Assembly: GCA_023390115.1 (NCBI GenBank)
Contig: JAEWDM010000033.1
Coordinates: 1 to 19,888 of the forward strand
DNA length: 19,888 bases
Direction: 5' to 3'
From: Bacillota bacterium
Lineage (GTDB): Bacteria > Bacillota > Clostridia > Acetivibrionales > DSM-27016
Below are positions 6,327-14,216 of this stretch, in pieces. Each line of letters starts with the position of its first letter. Position 1 is the first letter of the stretch. The notes beneath the pieces were generated by a model. The model saw nothing but the letters and a program-made list of their open reading frames with translations. It did not search any database and was not told the origin of the DNA. Both the position numbers and the translations under genes were made by a program.

Positions 6327-6360
6327 AAAGGCTTTCGATCTGATGACCGAAGCCTTTTTA
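6326..6360 (+). terminator. terminator of the tRNA operon, shared with the convergent GtrA-like gene
   Basis: AAAAGGCTTTCG pairs with CGAAGCCTTTT around a loop of about 10 nt, with one bulged T. T-runs occur on both strands, so it can work in both directions. The last base of tRNA-Tyr and the stop codon region of the minus-strand gene are at its edges. Confidence 0.8.
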
Positions 6361-6795
6361 TTTATATATTACCTTCTTGAATATTATAAAATTCCATGCT
6401 GCGATCATAACCATAATTATGATTTTAGATAAAGACGGCGACATTTGAAGCTTATCCGACATAATAAGCATAAGAAGGTTTGAAAGCACTAAATTAACAC
6501 AAAACAGCACGCTATACAGCAGCAACTGCTTTAAAAATTTCTTTCTCGACTTAAATGACCAGAACCTGTTTAGCAAAAAGCTTATCCAGAAGCCTATAAA
6601 CATAGCCACAGAATTAGCCAAGAATTTTTGTACTCTGGCTAAATCGAATAATACTCTGAAAACAGCATACTCCCCCAAAAAAGCTGACATGCCCGCGGTG
6701 AGGTATCTTAAAAGCTCTTTAATATCAATGCTTTTAAAAACCTTAGAGAAGACAGCTTTTAGACGCGGATGACGGCTTGAGCCTGATGCGAACAT
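6358..6795 (-). CDS. GtrA-like membrane protein
   Basis: 145 residues, TTGGAGG close before ATG. After a basic N-terminal tail there are four hydrophobic helices (about 28-50, 56-76, 88-110 and 118-140). The first pair has LRYLTAGMSAFLGEYAVF and the segment after the second has LLNRFWSFKSR, both typical of the GtrA family, and the end WNFIIFKKVIYK also fits. GtrA-like proteins are thought to help move lipid-linked sugars across the membrane for wall or surface glycan modification. No glycosyltransferase is adjacent, so the substrate is unknown. It may be cotranscribed with the preceding minus-strand gene through a strong hairpin. Confidence 0.85.
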   Translation of the reverse strand: MFASGSSRHPRLKAVFSKVFKSIDIKELLRYLTAGMSAFLGEYAVFRVLFDLARVQKFLANSVAMFIGFWISFLLNRFWSFKSRKKFLKQLLLYSVLFCVNLVLSNLLMLIMSDKLQMSPSLSKIIIMVMIAAWNFIIFKKVIYK

Positions 6796-6816
6796 ATTTC
6801 CTCCAAAAAAACAGCC

Positions 6817-6857
6817 AATATATTAAGGACAGGTAAAATCCCTGTCCTTAATATATT
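6817..6857 (-). terminator. 17-bp perfect hairpin between the beta-sandwich-like gene and the GtrA-like gene
   Basis: Bases 6817-6833 are the exact reverse complement of 6841-6857, leaving a 7-nt loop. On the minus strand the stem is followed by GGCTG and a run of T that runs into the ribosome binding site of the GtrA-like gene, so termination here would control access to that gene. Confidence 0.75.
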
Positions 6858-6867
6858 CAAATTGTTA

Positions 6868-7776
6868 TTATTTTTTTATTAAAGGCACAATTATTTCTTC
6901 GATCTCCTTTTCGGTAGAGGGCACATCAACATTGTCATATAGAGTCCAAACCTCCGTATGCTCGATCGACATATCGGGCTTAAGGGTTGCCAGAGGACTC
7001 AAAGTTTCCATTTCCATCATGTAATCGCAGGTATATGTTTCATAGGAGGAAGCTGAAAAATCGGGGTACAATACGCCGGGTATATGCTTGTACTGCTTAA
7101 CAAACAGATGACCGTGGTTTGCATATGCAGCCCACCCGTTCTCATTGGGAAGGCCTATCTTAAAGGCTTCCTTGGTGTCTTTATCCTGCTTAAGGGTTAT
7201 AAACTTCTCGCCCCAGAAAACTCTGTGATCATTAAGCCTGGTGTAGGGCCACAAAGAAAGCATCCTGTTTGGGAGGAGGCCCGTCTCGGTGGTATTTTGC
7301 GGTATTATTTGTTTTCCTCCCGGAGCCATTACGGAGAGAGCCCATACCGACAGATCGACAGGCCAGGCCCCCTTATTGGTAAGTCTATGTAAAACAGTTA
7401 CCTTGGCTTCGTCGGGCCACATGGTTACTTCAATATCCTTTTTGATTTGTGTCCATGGTTCAACCGATTGATTAAGAACTATGCCGTTTTTCTTTTTCTT
7501 CCACTTGACTTGTGAGTTATCAGGCTGATAGGAGCGGGGATTCCCTTCCGGACTGTGCCACAGCCTATGGCCGCCATATATGTTCCATTTGCTGTCCCCT
7601 GTAGTCCCAATTTGCTCGGATACTTCACAAAATTCATTATCCTTGCCAACAAAACCAAATCTGATGAGTCTTGGGCCGACGTCGGAAGTTGCTATCAAAT
7701 CTATAATGCCGTTTGAAATTTCTATGCAGTTACTCCAGCCCTTATACTCCTTTTTCAATATATCTACTTTTCCCAT
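6868..7776 (-). CDS. uncharacterised protein, probably a mutarotase-like beta-sandwich
   Basis: 302 residues from ATG at 7776, chosen because AAGGAG (7785-7790) sits 8 nt upstream; an in-frame GTG at 7785 overlaps that site and is rejected. No signal peptide, no membrane helix. The alternating strands and conserved-looking aromatic and Gly residues (SDVGPRLIRFGF, NIYGGHRLWHSPEG, VTVLHRLTN, VDLSVWALSVMAPGG) resemble bacterial proteins of the galactose-mutarotase-like superfamily, such as DUF4380-type proteins, which suggests binding of a sugar or sugar derivative. His-rich GGHRLWHSPE near residue 70 may be an active or ligand site. Family assignment is from general appearance only. It is expressed divergently from nothing nearby, with its own predicted promoter. 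Confidence 0.75.
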   Translation of the reverse strand: MGKVDILKKEYKGWSNCIEISNGIIDLIATSDVGPRLIRFGFVGKDNEFCEVSEQIGTTGDSKWNIYGGHRLWHSPEGNPRSYQPDNSQVKWKKKKNGIVLNQSVEPWTQIKKDIEVTMWPDEAKVTVLHRLTNKGAWPVDLSVWALSVMAPGGKQIIPQNTTETGLLPNRMLSLWPYTRLNDHRVFWGEKFITLKQDKDTKEAFKIGLPNENGWAAYANHGHLFVKQYKHIPGVLYPDFSASSYETYTCDYMMEMETLSPLATLKPDMSIEHTEVWTLYDNVDVPSTEKEIEEIIVPLIKK

Positions 7777-7841
7777 GACAAACACTCCTTAATATGGTTT
7801 TTGCCTGCATACATCAGAATTATTAAAGCCTCATGGGATTT

Positions 7842-7870
7842 ATTATAATACAGATGCAGGCGCAAGGCAA
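7842..7870 (-). promoter_or_regulatory. predicted promoter of the mutarotase-like gene
   Basis: On the minus strand TTGCCT (7865-7870), a 17-bp spacer and TATAAT (7842-7847). The region also holds an 8-bp inverted repeat, GCCTGCAT (7803-7810) with ATGCAGGC (7854-7861), 43 bp apart and spanning the -10. Confidence 0.45.
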
Positions 7871-7891
7871 GGACGATAAAAAACATATTTA

Positions 7892-9454
7892 TTACGCTTC
7901 TGGGGTGTTTGAGGTTATTATCATATCAAGCTCCTTAGACATTTCGCTTATAGTCTGTGCTGCTTTCTCAAGCTCTTCACTTGCTGCGAAGTTTTCCTGG
8001 GTCGACGCAGCCATCCACTCCAGATTCTGCGAGGTGTTTGAGGCGATAGAATCTACTTTTTCAATAAAGACCTTGACCTTTCTTGATTCATCCAATTCAT
8101 CCTTTGAAAGCTGACTGATTTCAGAAAGAGAATCAATAGCCAATGAAAATTTGTTTATTATTTTCTGATAGTATTCACTGGATCTGTTAACGGTTAAAAC
8201 ACCGTCCTCTACTATTGAAACGCTGGTGCTCATCAGAGCATCTACCCTCTTGCTGTGATGAAGAATTTCATTTAATGTAGAGTTTATGGTTTTCAGCGAT
8301 TCATGGCTTTGCTCTGCAAGCTTTCTGATTTCGTCAGCCACAACGGCAAACTCTCTTCCGTTCTTACCCGAACGCGCGGCCTCTATCGAGGCATTAAGTG
8401 ACAAAAGATTTGTTTGATCTGCTATTTGCTTTATAAAATCCACGATACTGTTAATTTCCTTTGCCTTTGAGTCAAGCTCTTTTGTGCTTTTGGAGGTGGC
8501 GGTAACACTTTCCTTTATATTCATCATTTTTTCAGCGGCGCTCACAACCAGAAGCTTGCCCTCATTTGCATCCTCCATGAGCTCATTGGAGATTTTTATG
8601 GAATAGTCGGTCTTGTTCATTACTGCTTCTATACCGTCTACCAGAGCATTAAGCAGTTCAGAGCTTTCCTTGACACTGCTTGCAGTCTGAACTGCTCCGT
8701 CTGAAACCTCAAGAGAGTTTTTGGACATAACCTCACAGGAGGCATTTTGCTGTGTTGCGAGGGAGGCAATTTGCTCACTGGAAAACGAAAGGGCCTTCGA
8801 AATTTGTGAGGCCTTGTCAAATATGGCCTGAAGTGTTGCTAATGATTTATTTACATTCAGCTCGTTGGATGAGGAGCCCATGAGAAGCTTTTTTGATAAT
8901 AATGCCGTAATCAGAGCGGACACTGCGCCAAAAGAAAGTGCTATACCTCTTAAAACAAGCTCTGAGAAGGCATTTGTCTCAGGGATAAAATAAGGATTGG
9001 TAAAAAATAGCAATATACAGGTTGCGATTGAAAGGGCTATTGAATAAAGAACTGAGTTTAGGTCAAGATAAAAGGTGCTGATAAAGAATGCAAAAAATAT
9101 TGTTGCCCATATTTCACGATAGGGAATATTAATTGCCAGAGAATAATAATTAAAATACGAGCAGGTTATAAGTATATACTTGAATATGCTTACGTACACC
9201 TTTCTATGCTTGCCCTTTGCAAATAAAAGATAAGAAACGACAGGCACCAGTATGCCTATAACAGAGAATATCGCAAAATTGCGGATATTCAGCCATGTTG
9301 CGTTTGCCAGTACATTTGTCGCTTTTAGCAGTGCTAGCATTGCCGTTCCCATTATCCCTCCGCCGATACATACCTGCAGTACAAATCCGTTAATTTGCTT
9401 TTGATATCGCGTCAGGTTCTTGTTAAATAAGTCTGCCAAGCTGTTTTCTTTCAT
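7892..9454 (-). CDS. methyl-accepting chemotaxis protein with six-helix membrane sensor
   Basis: 520 residues from the ATG at 9454: GGGAGG (9461-9466) lies 6 nt upstream of it but touches the in-frame ATG at 9460, so the shorter start is preferred. Residues about 25-190 contain roughly six membrane helices with only short loops and no extracytoplasmic ligand domain. A HAMP domain is not evident. Residues 210-515 are the coiled-coil signalling domain; the conserved hairpin tip is at about 340-382 (KQIADQTNLLSLNASIEAAR, then FAVVADEIRKLAEQS). It should signal through CheW/CheA to the flagellar motor or another output, sensing something within or near the membrane. No other chemotaxis genes are in the window. 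Confidence 0.93.
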   Translation of the reverse strand: MKENSLADLFNKNLTRYQKQINGFVLQVCIGGGIMGTAMLALLKATNVLANATWLNIRNFAIFSVIGILVPVVSYLLFAKGKHRKVYVSIFKYILITCSYFNYYSLAINIPYREIWATIFFAFFISTFYLDLNSVLYSIALSIATCILLFFTNPYFIPETNAFSELVLRGIALSFGAVSALITALLSKKLLMGSSSNELNVNKSLATLQAIFDKASQISKALSFSSEQIASLATQQNASCEVMSKNSLEVSDGAVQTASSVKESSELLNALVDGIEAVMNKTDYSIKISNELMEDANEGKLLVVSAAEKMMNIKESVTATSKSTKELDSKAKEINSIVDFIKQIADQTNLLSLNASIEAARSGKNGREFAVVADEIRKLAEQSHESLKTINSTLNEILHHSKRVDALMSTSVSIVEDGVLTVNRSSEYYQKIINKFSLAIDSLSEISQLSKDELDESRKVKVFIEKVDSIASNTSQNLEWMAASTQENFAASEELEKAAQTISEMSKELDMIITSNTPEA

Positions 9455-9574
9455 AGCCATCCTCCCAACCGGTCTAAAAATGTATTATTACCGCGGCTTT
9501 TTAAAGTGCGGCTTTTATTTTAATACATTCTCAATTTAAAGAATTTTCTTGTAAATCTACACCTATTAGTGATA

Positions 9575-9603
9575 ATTTTACAAATTTTATTTAGTTTTGT
9601 CAA
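9575..9603 (-). promoter_or_regulatory. predicted promoter of the chemotaxis receptor gene
   Basis: On the minus strand TTGACA (9598-9603), a 17-bp spacer and TAAAAT (9575-9580). The leader would be about 110 nt. It contains two copies of GCGGCTTTT between 9493 and 9516 on the plus strand. This is a vegetative type, not a sigma-D motility promoter. Confidence 0.55.
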
Positions 9604-9706
9604 TTTAGAAATTAATATATTTTAATATAATTATTACAATGCAATTTAAGCATGTGTCTAAAAATATACTTTAATTAAAGCTAAGTCTTCAAAAATATAA
9701 ATTTTA

Positions 9707-9735
9707 TTGACAAATAAGTTTAAACATGCTATAAT
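9707..9735 (+). promoter_or_regulatory. consensus promoter of the alpha/beta hydrolase gene
   Basis: TTGACA (9707-9712), a 17-bp spacer, TGC and TATAAT (9730-9735): both hexamers perfect plus an extended -10. The transcript would start near 9742. Confidence 0.8.
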
Positions 9736-9741
9736 TTTCCA

Positions 9742-9903
9742 TATAGTAACTGTGAATATACTTGTGACAGACTTAAAAAATAAATACAAAATTCAACTCA
9801 TGCTTACAGTTTTTGCATTGCAATTATGCAGCCGGATTTGCCGCTTGAAAAACACGTGACATATAATTTAAATTAGCTTTTTCTATCCGGAAGGAGGTTA
9901 CCC
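9742..9903 (+). promoter_or_regulatory. 160-nt structured leader before the hydrolase gene
   Basis: Two short hairpins are visible: TGCAT/ATGCA in 9814-9830, and GCCGGATTTGCCGC folding on itself. CCGGAT (9832-9837) is also the exact complement of ATCCGG (9885-9890), which directly abuts the AAGGAGG ribosome binding site. A switch between these pairings could control translation. It matches no riboswitch class I know. Confidence 0.35.
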
Positions 9904-10755
9904 ATGAAAGCAAAAATATGTGACTTTGAAATGAATTACGAGATATCGGGGAATGAAGCCGGTGACTGGCTGGTGCTTATACACGGCCTTGCCGGATCAA
10001 TACGATGCTGGAAATATCAGCTTGAAGACTTCAATAACCATTTTAGGGTTTTAAGTCTGGACATGGTGGGACACGGAGAAAGCACAGGTTCTTCTGCAGA
10101 AAGATACAGCGGGCAGATTGCTGCAAATCACATAAGAATGCTAATGGACAAGCTGGGCATTGAAAAGGCTCACATGCTTGCACTGTCTTTGGGGGCTATA
10201 ATACAGCAATATTTCTGTGAAATGTTTCCTGAAAGGGTAATATCAACGGTATATGCAAGCCCGGCAACAAAACATTCCTTTCTGATAAAAATCATAAACG
10301 GCTTCTTTGATAAAGTATTTTTAAAGGTGTTTTCTAAAAATGCCTACCTTAAAATAATGGGCAATTTAATGCTCCCCGGAAAAATTCAGGAAAAATCCAG
10401 AAAAATTTTCATAAGGGAAACGATGCGAATGGATGACGAAGAATTTTTTAAATGGTGGAAAATGGCGATGGGCGACAACTGTTATGACCATCTCACGCCA
10501 TCCTGCCTGCCAGCTCTTATAGTGGTAGGAGAAAAAGATATTTGCTTTTATAAGGATGCGGTGCTCTTATCAAAAAAATATAAGAATTCAGATTTCAGGG
10601 TGTTTAAGGATTGTGGACATGTCATAATATTTCAAAAACGAGAGGAGTTTAACGCGCTTGTTATTGAGTATATAAAGAACTTTAAAGACTGTAAGGAAAG
10701 CCAGGAAGAAGCGGAGACAGCCGGTGAGAAATACAGGCAGGATAAAATTGCATAA
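9904..10755 (+). CDS. alpha/beta-fold hydrolase
   Basis: 283 residues, AAGGAGG 6-7 nt before ATG. The fold's landmarks appear in order: HGLAGS oxyanion region at 27-32, DMVGHGES at 53-60, nucleophile Ser95 in ALSLGA, acid Asp212 in VGEKD and His239 in CGHV, so the catalytic triad looks complete. The nucleophile elbow has Ala where Gly usually begins the GxSxG motif. Residues 123-195 form the variable helical cap. No signal peptide, so it is cytoplasmic. The C-terminal 20 residues are hydrophilic and probably disordered. The family covers esterases, lipases, C-C hydrolases and others, and the substrate cannot be read from sequence or neighbours. It is a single-gene unit with its own promoter and terminator. 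Confidence 0.88.
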   Translation: MKAKICDFEMNYEISGNEAGDWLVLIHGLAGSIRCWKYQLEDFNNHFRVLSLDMVGHGESTGSSAERYSGQIAANHIRMLMDKLGIEKAHMLALSLGAIIQQYFCEMFPERVISTVYASPATKHSFLIKIINGFFDKVFLKVFSKNAYLKIMGNLMLPGKIQEKSRKIFIRETMRMDDEEFFKWWKMAMGDNCYDHLTPSCLPALIVVGEKDICFYKDAVLLSKKYKNSDFRVFKDCGHVIIFQKREEFNALVIEYIKNFKDCKESQEEAETAGEKYRQDKIA

Positions 10756-10761
10756 AAGCAA

Positions 10762-10799
10762 AAAAAAATCCGTTGGCTCGGAAGCCGGCGGATTTTTTT
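10762..10799 (+). terminator. terminator after the hydrolase gene
   Basis: AAAAAAATCCG and TGGCT pair with AGCC and CGGATTTTTTT around a CGGA loop, with an A-run before and a T-run after. It isolates the hydrolase gene from dapF. Confidence 0.85.
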
Positions 10800-10829
10800 G
10801 ATTAAAGGAAACTTGATGCTGTAATGTCA

Positions 10830-10857
10830 TTGTCACAAAAGGAAAATATGCTATAAT
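10830..10857 (+). promoter_or_regulatory. predicted dapF promoter
   Basis: TTGTCA (10830-10835), a 16-bp spacer, TGC and TATAAT (10852-10857). Leader about 40 nt. Confidence 0.65.
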
Positions 10858-10903
10858 ATAAAATATACCATAAAATGCAGGATTCAATACGGGAGGTTGC
10901 ATA

Positions 10904-11737
10904 ATGAATTTTACAAAAATGCATGGTTTGGGTAATGACTATATATACGTAAATTGCTTTGAAGAGACAGTGGAAAGCCCATCTGAATGCGCGCGCATTT
11001 TAAGCGACAGGCATTTTGGGATAGGCTCCGACGGGCTTGTTCTTATAATGGCTTCCGATAAAGCTGACTTTAGAATGAGAATGTTTAACTCAGACGGTTC
11101 TGAGGCTGAAATGTGCGGCAATGCTATAAGATGTGTAGGAAAGTACGTTTATGACAATGGAATGACAGACAAATCTGAGATTACCGTTGAAACACTTGCC
11201 GGGATAAAGGTTCTTTTGCTGGATATAAAGGATGGCGGGGTTGTGCTTGTAAAGGTGGACATGGGAGAGCCTGTGCTTCGTCCTGCGGACATTCCTGTAA
11301 ACAGTGAAAAGGATATGTTTATATCTCAGCCTGTAATCGTTAATGGAGAGCAATACGAGGTGACATGTGTTTCAATGGGAAATCCTCACGCTGTAGCCTA
11401 TGTAGAGGATGTTTCAAAATTTCCTCTTGAGGCAGTAGGGCCTGAGATGGAAATCCACAGCCTTTATCCCAGAAAGATAAATGCTGAGTTTGTGCAGGTC
11501 ATAGACGGCGAGACCCTTAAAATGAGAGTATGGGAGCGGGGAGCGGGAGAAACGCTGGCATGCGGCACGGGAGCATGTGCGGTGCTGGTTGCGTCGGTTT
11601 TGAACGGTGTAAGTGGCAGGAAGGCCGCTGTTAAGCTGCTTGGCGGGGATTTAATAATAGAATGGAACGAAAAGGATAACCATGTATACATGACAGGACC
11701 TGCAGTTAAGGTTTTTGAAGGAAGGATAGATCTATAG
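10904..11737 (+). CDS. dapF: diaminopimelate epimerase
   Basis: 277 residues, the usual family length; GGAGG 7 nt before ATG. It converts LL-diaminopimelate to meso-diaminopimelate, the peptidoglycan cross-linking residue and lysine precursor. The fold is two similar halves. The two catalytic cysteines are Cys71 in MCGNAIRC and Cys220 in ACGTGAC, and the MHGLGNDY opening, NSDGSEAEMCGNA and MGNPHAV motifs are all present. It is followed 43 bp later by dapL, whose product makes its substrate, so the two adjacent genes supply consecutive steps. Cytoplasmic. Confidence 0.98.
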   Translation: MNFTKMHGLGNDYIYVNCFEETVESPSECARILSDRHFGIGSDGLVLIMASDKADFRMRMFNSDGSEAEMCGNAIRCVGKYVYDNGMTDKSEITVETLAGIKVLLLDIKDGGVVLVKVDMGEPVLRPADIPVNSEKDMFISQPVIVNGEQYEVTCVSMGNPHAVAYVEDVSKFPLEAVGPEMEIHSLYPRKINAEFVQVIDGETLKMRVWERGAGETLACGTGACAVLVASVLNGVSGRKAAVKLLGGDLIIEWNEKDNHVYMTGPAVKVFEGRIDL

Positions 11738-11780
11738 AAAAGGACTTATAAATATTTTTATTCTGAGAGAGGAGAAAGAA

Positions 11781-13016
11781 ATGGCGTTAATTAATGAAAA
11801 TTATTTAAAACTTCACGGAAGCTATTTGTTTGCCGAGATAGCAAAAAGAGTGGCCAAATTTAAGGGGGAAAACCCTGACGCGAATGTCATAAGACTTGGA
11901 ATAGGAGATGTTACACGGCCTCTTCCTGAAGCCGTAATACAGGCAATGCATAAAGCGGTGGATGAGATGGCGGACGAAAAAACCTTCAGAGGATATGGGC
12001 CTGAGCAAGGCTATGATTTTCTTATAGAGAAAATTATAAAAAATGATTATGCTACAAGAGGAATACATTTGGGTATGGATGAGGTTTTTGTAAGTGACGG
12101 AGCAAAAAGTGACTGTGGAAACATCCAGGAGATTTTCGGTATAGACAACATTGTGGCTGTGACAGATCCCGTTTACCCTGTGTATGTGGACAGTAATGCT
12201 ATGGCGGGAAGAGCGGGGGAAATCGGGGCAGATGGGAAATGGAGCAGGATTGCTTATATGCCCTGTACCTCAGAGAACAATTTTGTGCCCCGGCTTCCGC
12301 AAACCAGGCCGGATCTTATTTACCTGTGCTTTCCAAACAATCCGACGGGAATGACTTTATCAAAGGACGATCTCAAAAAATGGGTTGACTATGCCAGAGC
12401 AAACAAATCAATTATACTTTTCGACTCGGCATATGAAGCATATATTCAGGAGAAGGATGTTCCTCACAGCATATACGAAATAGAAGGGGCCAGGGAGGTT
12501 GCAATTGAATTCAGAAGCTTTTCGAAGACGGCTGGATTTACAGGTACAAGATGTGCATATACCATTGTGCCTAAGGAGGTTGAAGCATATACCGAGAAGG
12601 GTGAGGCAATTCCTCTTAACAAGCTGTGGAACAGGAGGCAAACCACTAAGTTCAACGGTGTGCCGTATATAATACAAAGGGGTGCTGAAGCGGTTTATAC
12701 AGAAGAGGGACAGAAACAGATAAAGGGATTGGTCCAATACTATATGTCAAATGCGAAAATTATAAAGGAGGGGCTGGAGAGCGTAGGCTTAAAAGTATTT
12801 GGAGGAGTAAATGCTCCGTACATATGGCTGAAAGCCCCCAATGATATGGATTCATGGGACTTCTTCGACAAGCTCCTTAATGAAGCAAACATTGTAGGTA
12901 CGCCGGGTTCGGGATTTGGACCCAGTGGAAAGGGTTATTTCAGATTAACTGCATTCGGAAACAGGGAAAATACCGAAGAGGCTGTTGAAAGATTCAGAAA
13001 AAAACTAAGACTGTAG
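11781..13016 (+). CDS. dapL: LL-diaminopimelate aminotransferase
   Basis: 411 residues, GGAG 6 nt before ATG. A PLP-dependent class I/II aminotransferase that turns tetrahydrodipicolinate directly into LL-diaminopimelate with glutamate, bypassing the acylated-intermediate routes. Visible features: IRLGIGDVTRPLP near 37-49, FRGYGPEQGY at 69-78, NNPTG at 186-190, Asp215 and Tyr218 of the cofactor pocket, Lys249 in SFSKTAGFTGTR binding PLP, Arg257, and GSGFGPSGKGYFRLTAFG close to the end. The fit to DapL over other aminotransferases is strong. It is the second gene of the dapF-dapL unit and ends in a terminator. Confidence 0.98.
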   Translation: MALINENYLKLHGSYLFAEIAKRVAKFKGENPDANVIRLGIGDVTRPLPEAVIQAMHKAVDEMADEKTFRGYGPEQGYDFLIEKIIKNDYATRGIHLGMDEVFVSDGAKSDCGNIQEIFGIDNIVAVTDPVYPVYVDSNAMAGRAGEIGADGKWSRIAYMPCTSENNFVPRLPQTRPDLIYLCFPNNPTGMTLSKDDLKKWVDYARANKSIILFDSAYEAYIQEKDVPHSIYEIEGAREVAIEFRSFSKTAGFTGTRCAYTIVPKEVEAYTEKGEAIPLNKLWNRRQTTKFNGVPYIIQRGAEAVYTEEGQKQIKGLVQYYMSNAKIIKEGLESVGLKVFGGVNAPYIWLKAPNDMDSWDFFDKLLNEANIVGTPGSGFGPSGKGYFRLTAFGNRENTEEAVERFRKKLRL

Positions 13017-13033
13017 ATTTTTTAAAAATTAAG

Positions 13034-13062
13034 AAGCCCGGGCTTAAAGGCACGGGTTTTTT
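13034..13062 (+). terminator. terminator after dapL
   Basis: AAGCCCG (13034-13040) pairs with CGGGTTT (13053-13059) with one G-T pair and a 12-nt loop, ending in six T. Confidence 0.75.
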
Positions 13063-13102
13063 AAGTGCATTAAAAAAAAATATATATGCATACTAAAGGG
13101 AG

Positions 13103-13139
13103 TAAAGGCGGCTCTAATTTCCCAAACTGCCTTTATAAT
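13103..13139 (+). promoter_or_regulatory. possible promoter and dyad before the LCP-family gene
   Basis: TATAAT at 13134-13139 has no good -35 at standard spacing. The inverted repeat TAAAGGC (13103-13109) / GCCTTTA (13129-13135) overlaps it, which suggests an activator- or repressor-dependent promoter, or a hairpin if transcription begins upstream. Confidence 0.3.
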
Positions 13140-13166
13140 ATGTAATCAATGCAGTGTTGGTGAATT

Positions 13167-14129
13167 ATGGTGCTACGTAGGTTTTTTTTAATGAGCTGCA
13201 GCTCTATAGCAATAGTTTTGTTCCTTGAAGGCATTGTGATTTTGAACCATATATCCGGGAAAGATGCCGGAAACAATAGCTATAAGCCGGAGCAAATTGA
13301 ACAGAGCAGGCAATTTCAACAGAGCAGGCAGATTCAGCAAAGCATATACGAACCGGAGCAGGAAGAAAAGAAGCCCTTTAGGCAAAGACCGGTCAACTTA
13401 ATAGTTCTCGGGCTTGACAAAGAGGGAACAAGATCAGATGCTATCGAGCTTTTGAACTTCAATCCCGAAAGCGGGAAATTAAATATGCTGTCCATTGCCA
13501 GGGACACAAGAGTAAGGTTTAATTCCCGGAACACAAAAATAAACTCATTAATAGGCAAGATGGGTGAAGCGGGAATAATTGAAAAAGTTGAGGAGTTAAC
13601 GGGGCTAAAAGTAGATTACTATATAACGCTGGATTTTGACGGGTTTAAAAAAATCGTAGACACTCTTGGAGGAGTAGAAATCAATGTGCCTTTCAACATG
13701 AACTATGACGATGAGGAACAGGATTTGCACATTCATCTCAATAAGGGAAAGCAGGTCTTAAACGGCGAAAAATCCGAGCAGTTTATAAGATACAGAAAGG
13801 GAAATGACAGGACAGAAGGTTATAGATTCGGAGATCTGGACAGATCTAAGGCTCAACAGGGATTTATAAAGGCTTTTATCAGCCAGAAGATGAAATTGAG
13901 ATATTTGCCAAAAGCAGGAGAGATATTTCTCATTCTTAAGGACTGTATGAAAACCAATATTGAAATAGGGGATGTTTATTATTACTATGATCAACTGGCA
14001 CAATTCGACTTTAACAATATAAATACCTTCTCGCTTCCCGGAGAATCCAGATATGTTAATAATATATGGTATTATATATACGACAAAGAGAAAACCTTAG
14101 AAATGATTGATAAGAATTTCTTCAAATAA
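13167..14129 (+). CDS. LytR-CpsA-Psr (LCP) family cell-wall ligase
   Basis: 320 residues. A basic N-terminus (VLRR), one membrane helix (about 8-27), a Gln/Glu-rich linker (40-70) and an external LCP domain (75-320). Family motifs: NLIVLGLD at 77-84, TRSDAIELL with Asp91, IARDTRV with Arg112, Asp113 and Arg115, LGGVEINVP, and FIRYRKGNDRTEGYRFGDLDRSKAQQ with the basic residues that bind pyrophosphate. LCP enzymes move teichoic acid or polysaccharide from a lipid carrier to peptidoglycan. GGTGA 4 nt before ATG is a weak ribosome site; an ATG at 13191 (AGG 9 nt upstream) is an alternative but would remove the basic residues ahead of the helix. Confidence 0.92.
   Translation: MVLRRFFLMSCSSIAIVLFLEGIVILNHISGKDAGNNSYKPEQIEQSRQFQQSRQIQQSIYEPEQEEKKPFRQRPVNLIVLGLDKEGTRSDAIELLNFNPESGKLNMLSIARDTRVRFNSRNTKINSLIGKMGEAGIIEKVEELTGLKVDYYITLDFDGFKKIVDTLGGVEINVPFNMNYDDEEQDLHIHLNKGKQVLNGEKSEQFIRYRKGNDRTEGYRFGDLDRSKAQQGFIKAFISQKMKLRYLPKAGEIFLILKDCMKTNIEIGDVYYYYDQLAQFDFNNINTFSLPGESRYVNNIWYYIYDKEKTLEMIDKNFFK
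13301..13336 (+). repeat. 18-bp tandem repeat in the LCP linker
   Basis: ACAGAGCAGGCAATTTCA (13301-13318) and ACAGAGCAGGCAGATTCA (13319-13336) encode QSRQFQ and QSRQIQ. Two mismatches. A recent in-frame duplication in a spacer segment, likely to vary in length between strains. Confidence 0.75.
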
Positions 14130-14137
14130 AAAGCTGT

Positions 14138-14166
14138 TTGTGATAGTATTAGTATACTGTGATAAT
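14138..14166 (+). promoter_or_regulatory. possible promoter of the dehydratase-like pair
   Basis: TTGTGA (14138-14143), a 17-bp spacer and GATAAT (14161-14166). Moderate match only. Confidence 0.35.
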
Positions 14167-14216
14167 TTTTATCCTTATTTTCTAAGAGGGTATTTACTTT
14201 AGGGGTGTTAAACTAA

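Noticed and set aside
7785..7785. GTG start adding three residues to the mutarotase-like protein
   Set aside because: It overlaps the AAGGAG site that serves the ATG at 7776.
7833..8114. 93-residue plus-strand open frame
   Set aside because: It is mostly the opposite strand of the chemotaxis receptor's C-terminus and has no ribosome binding site.
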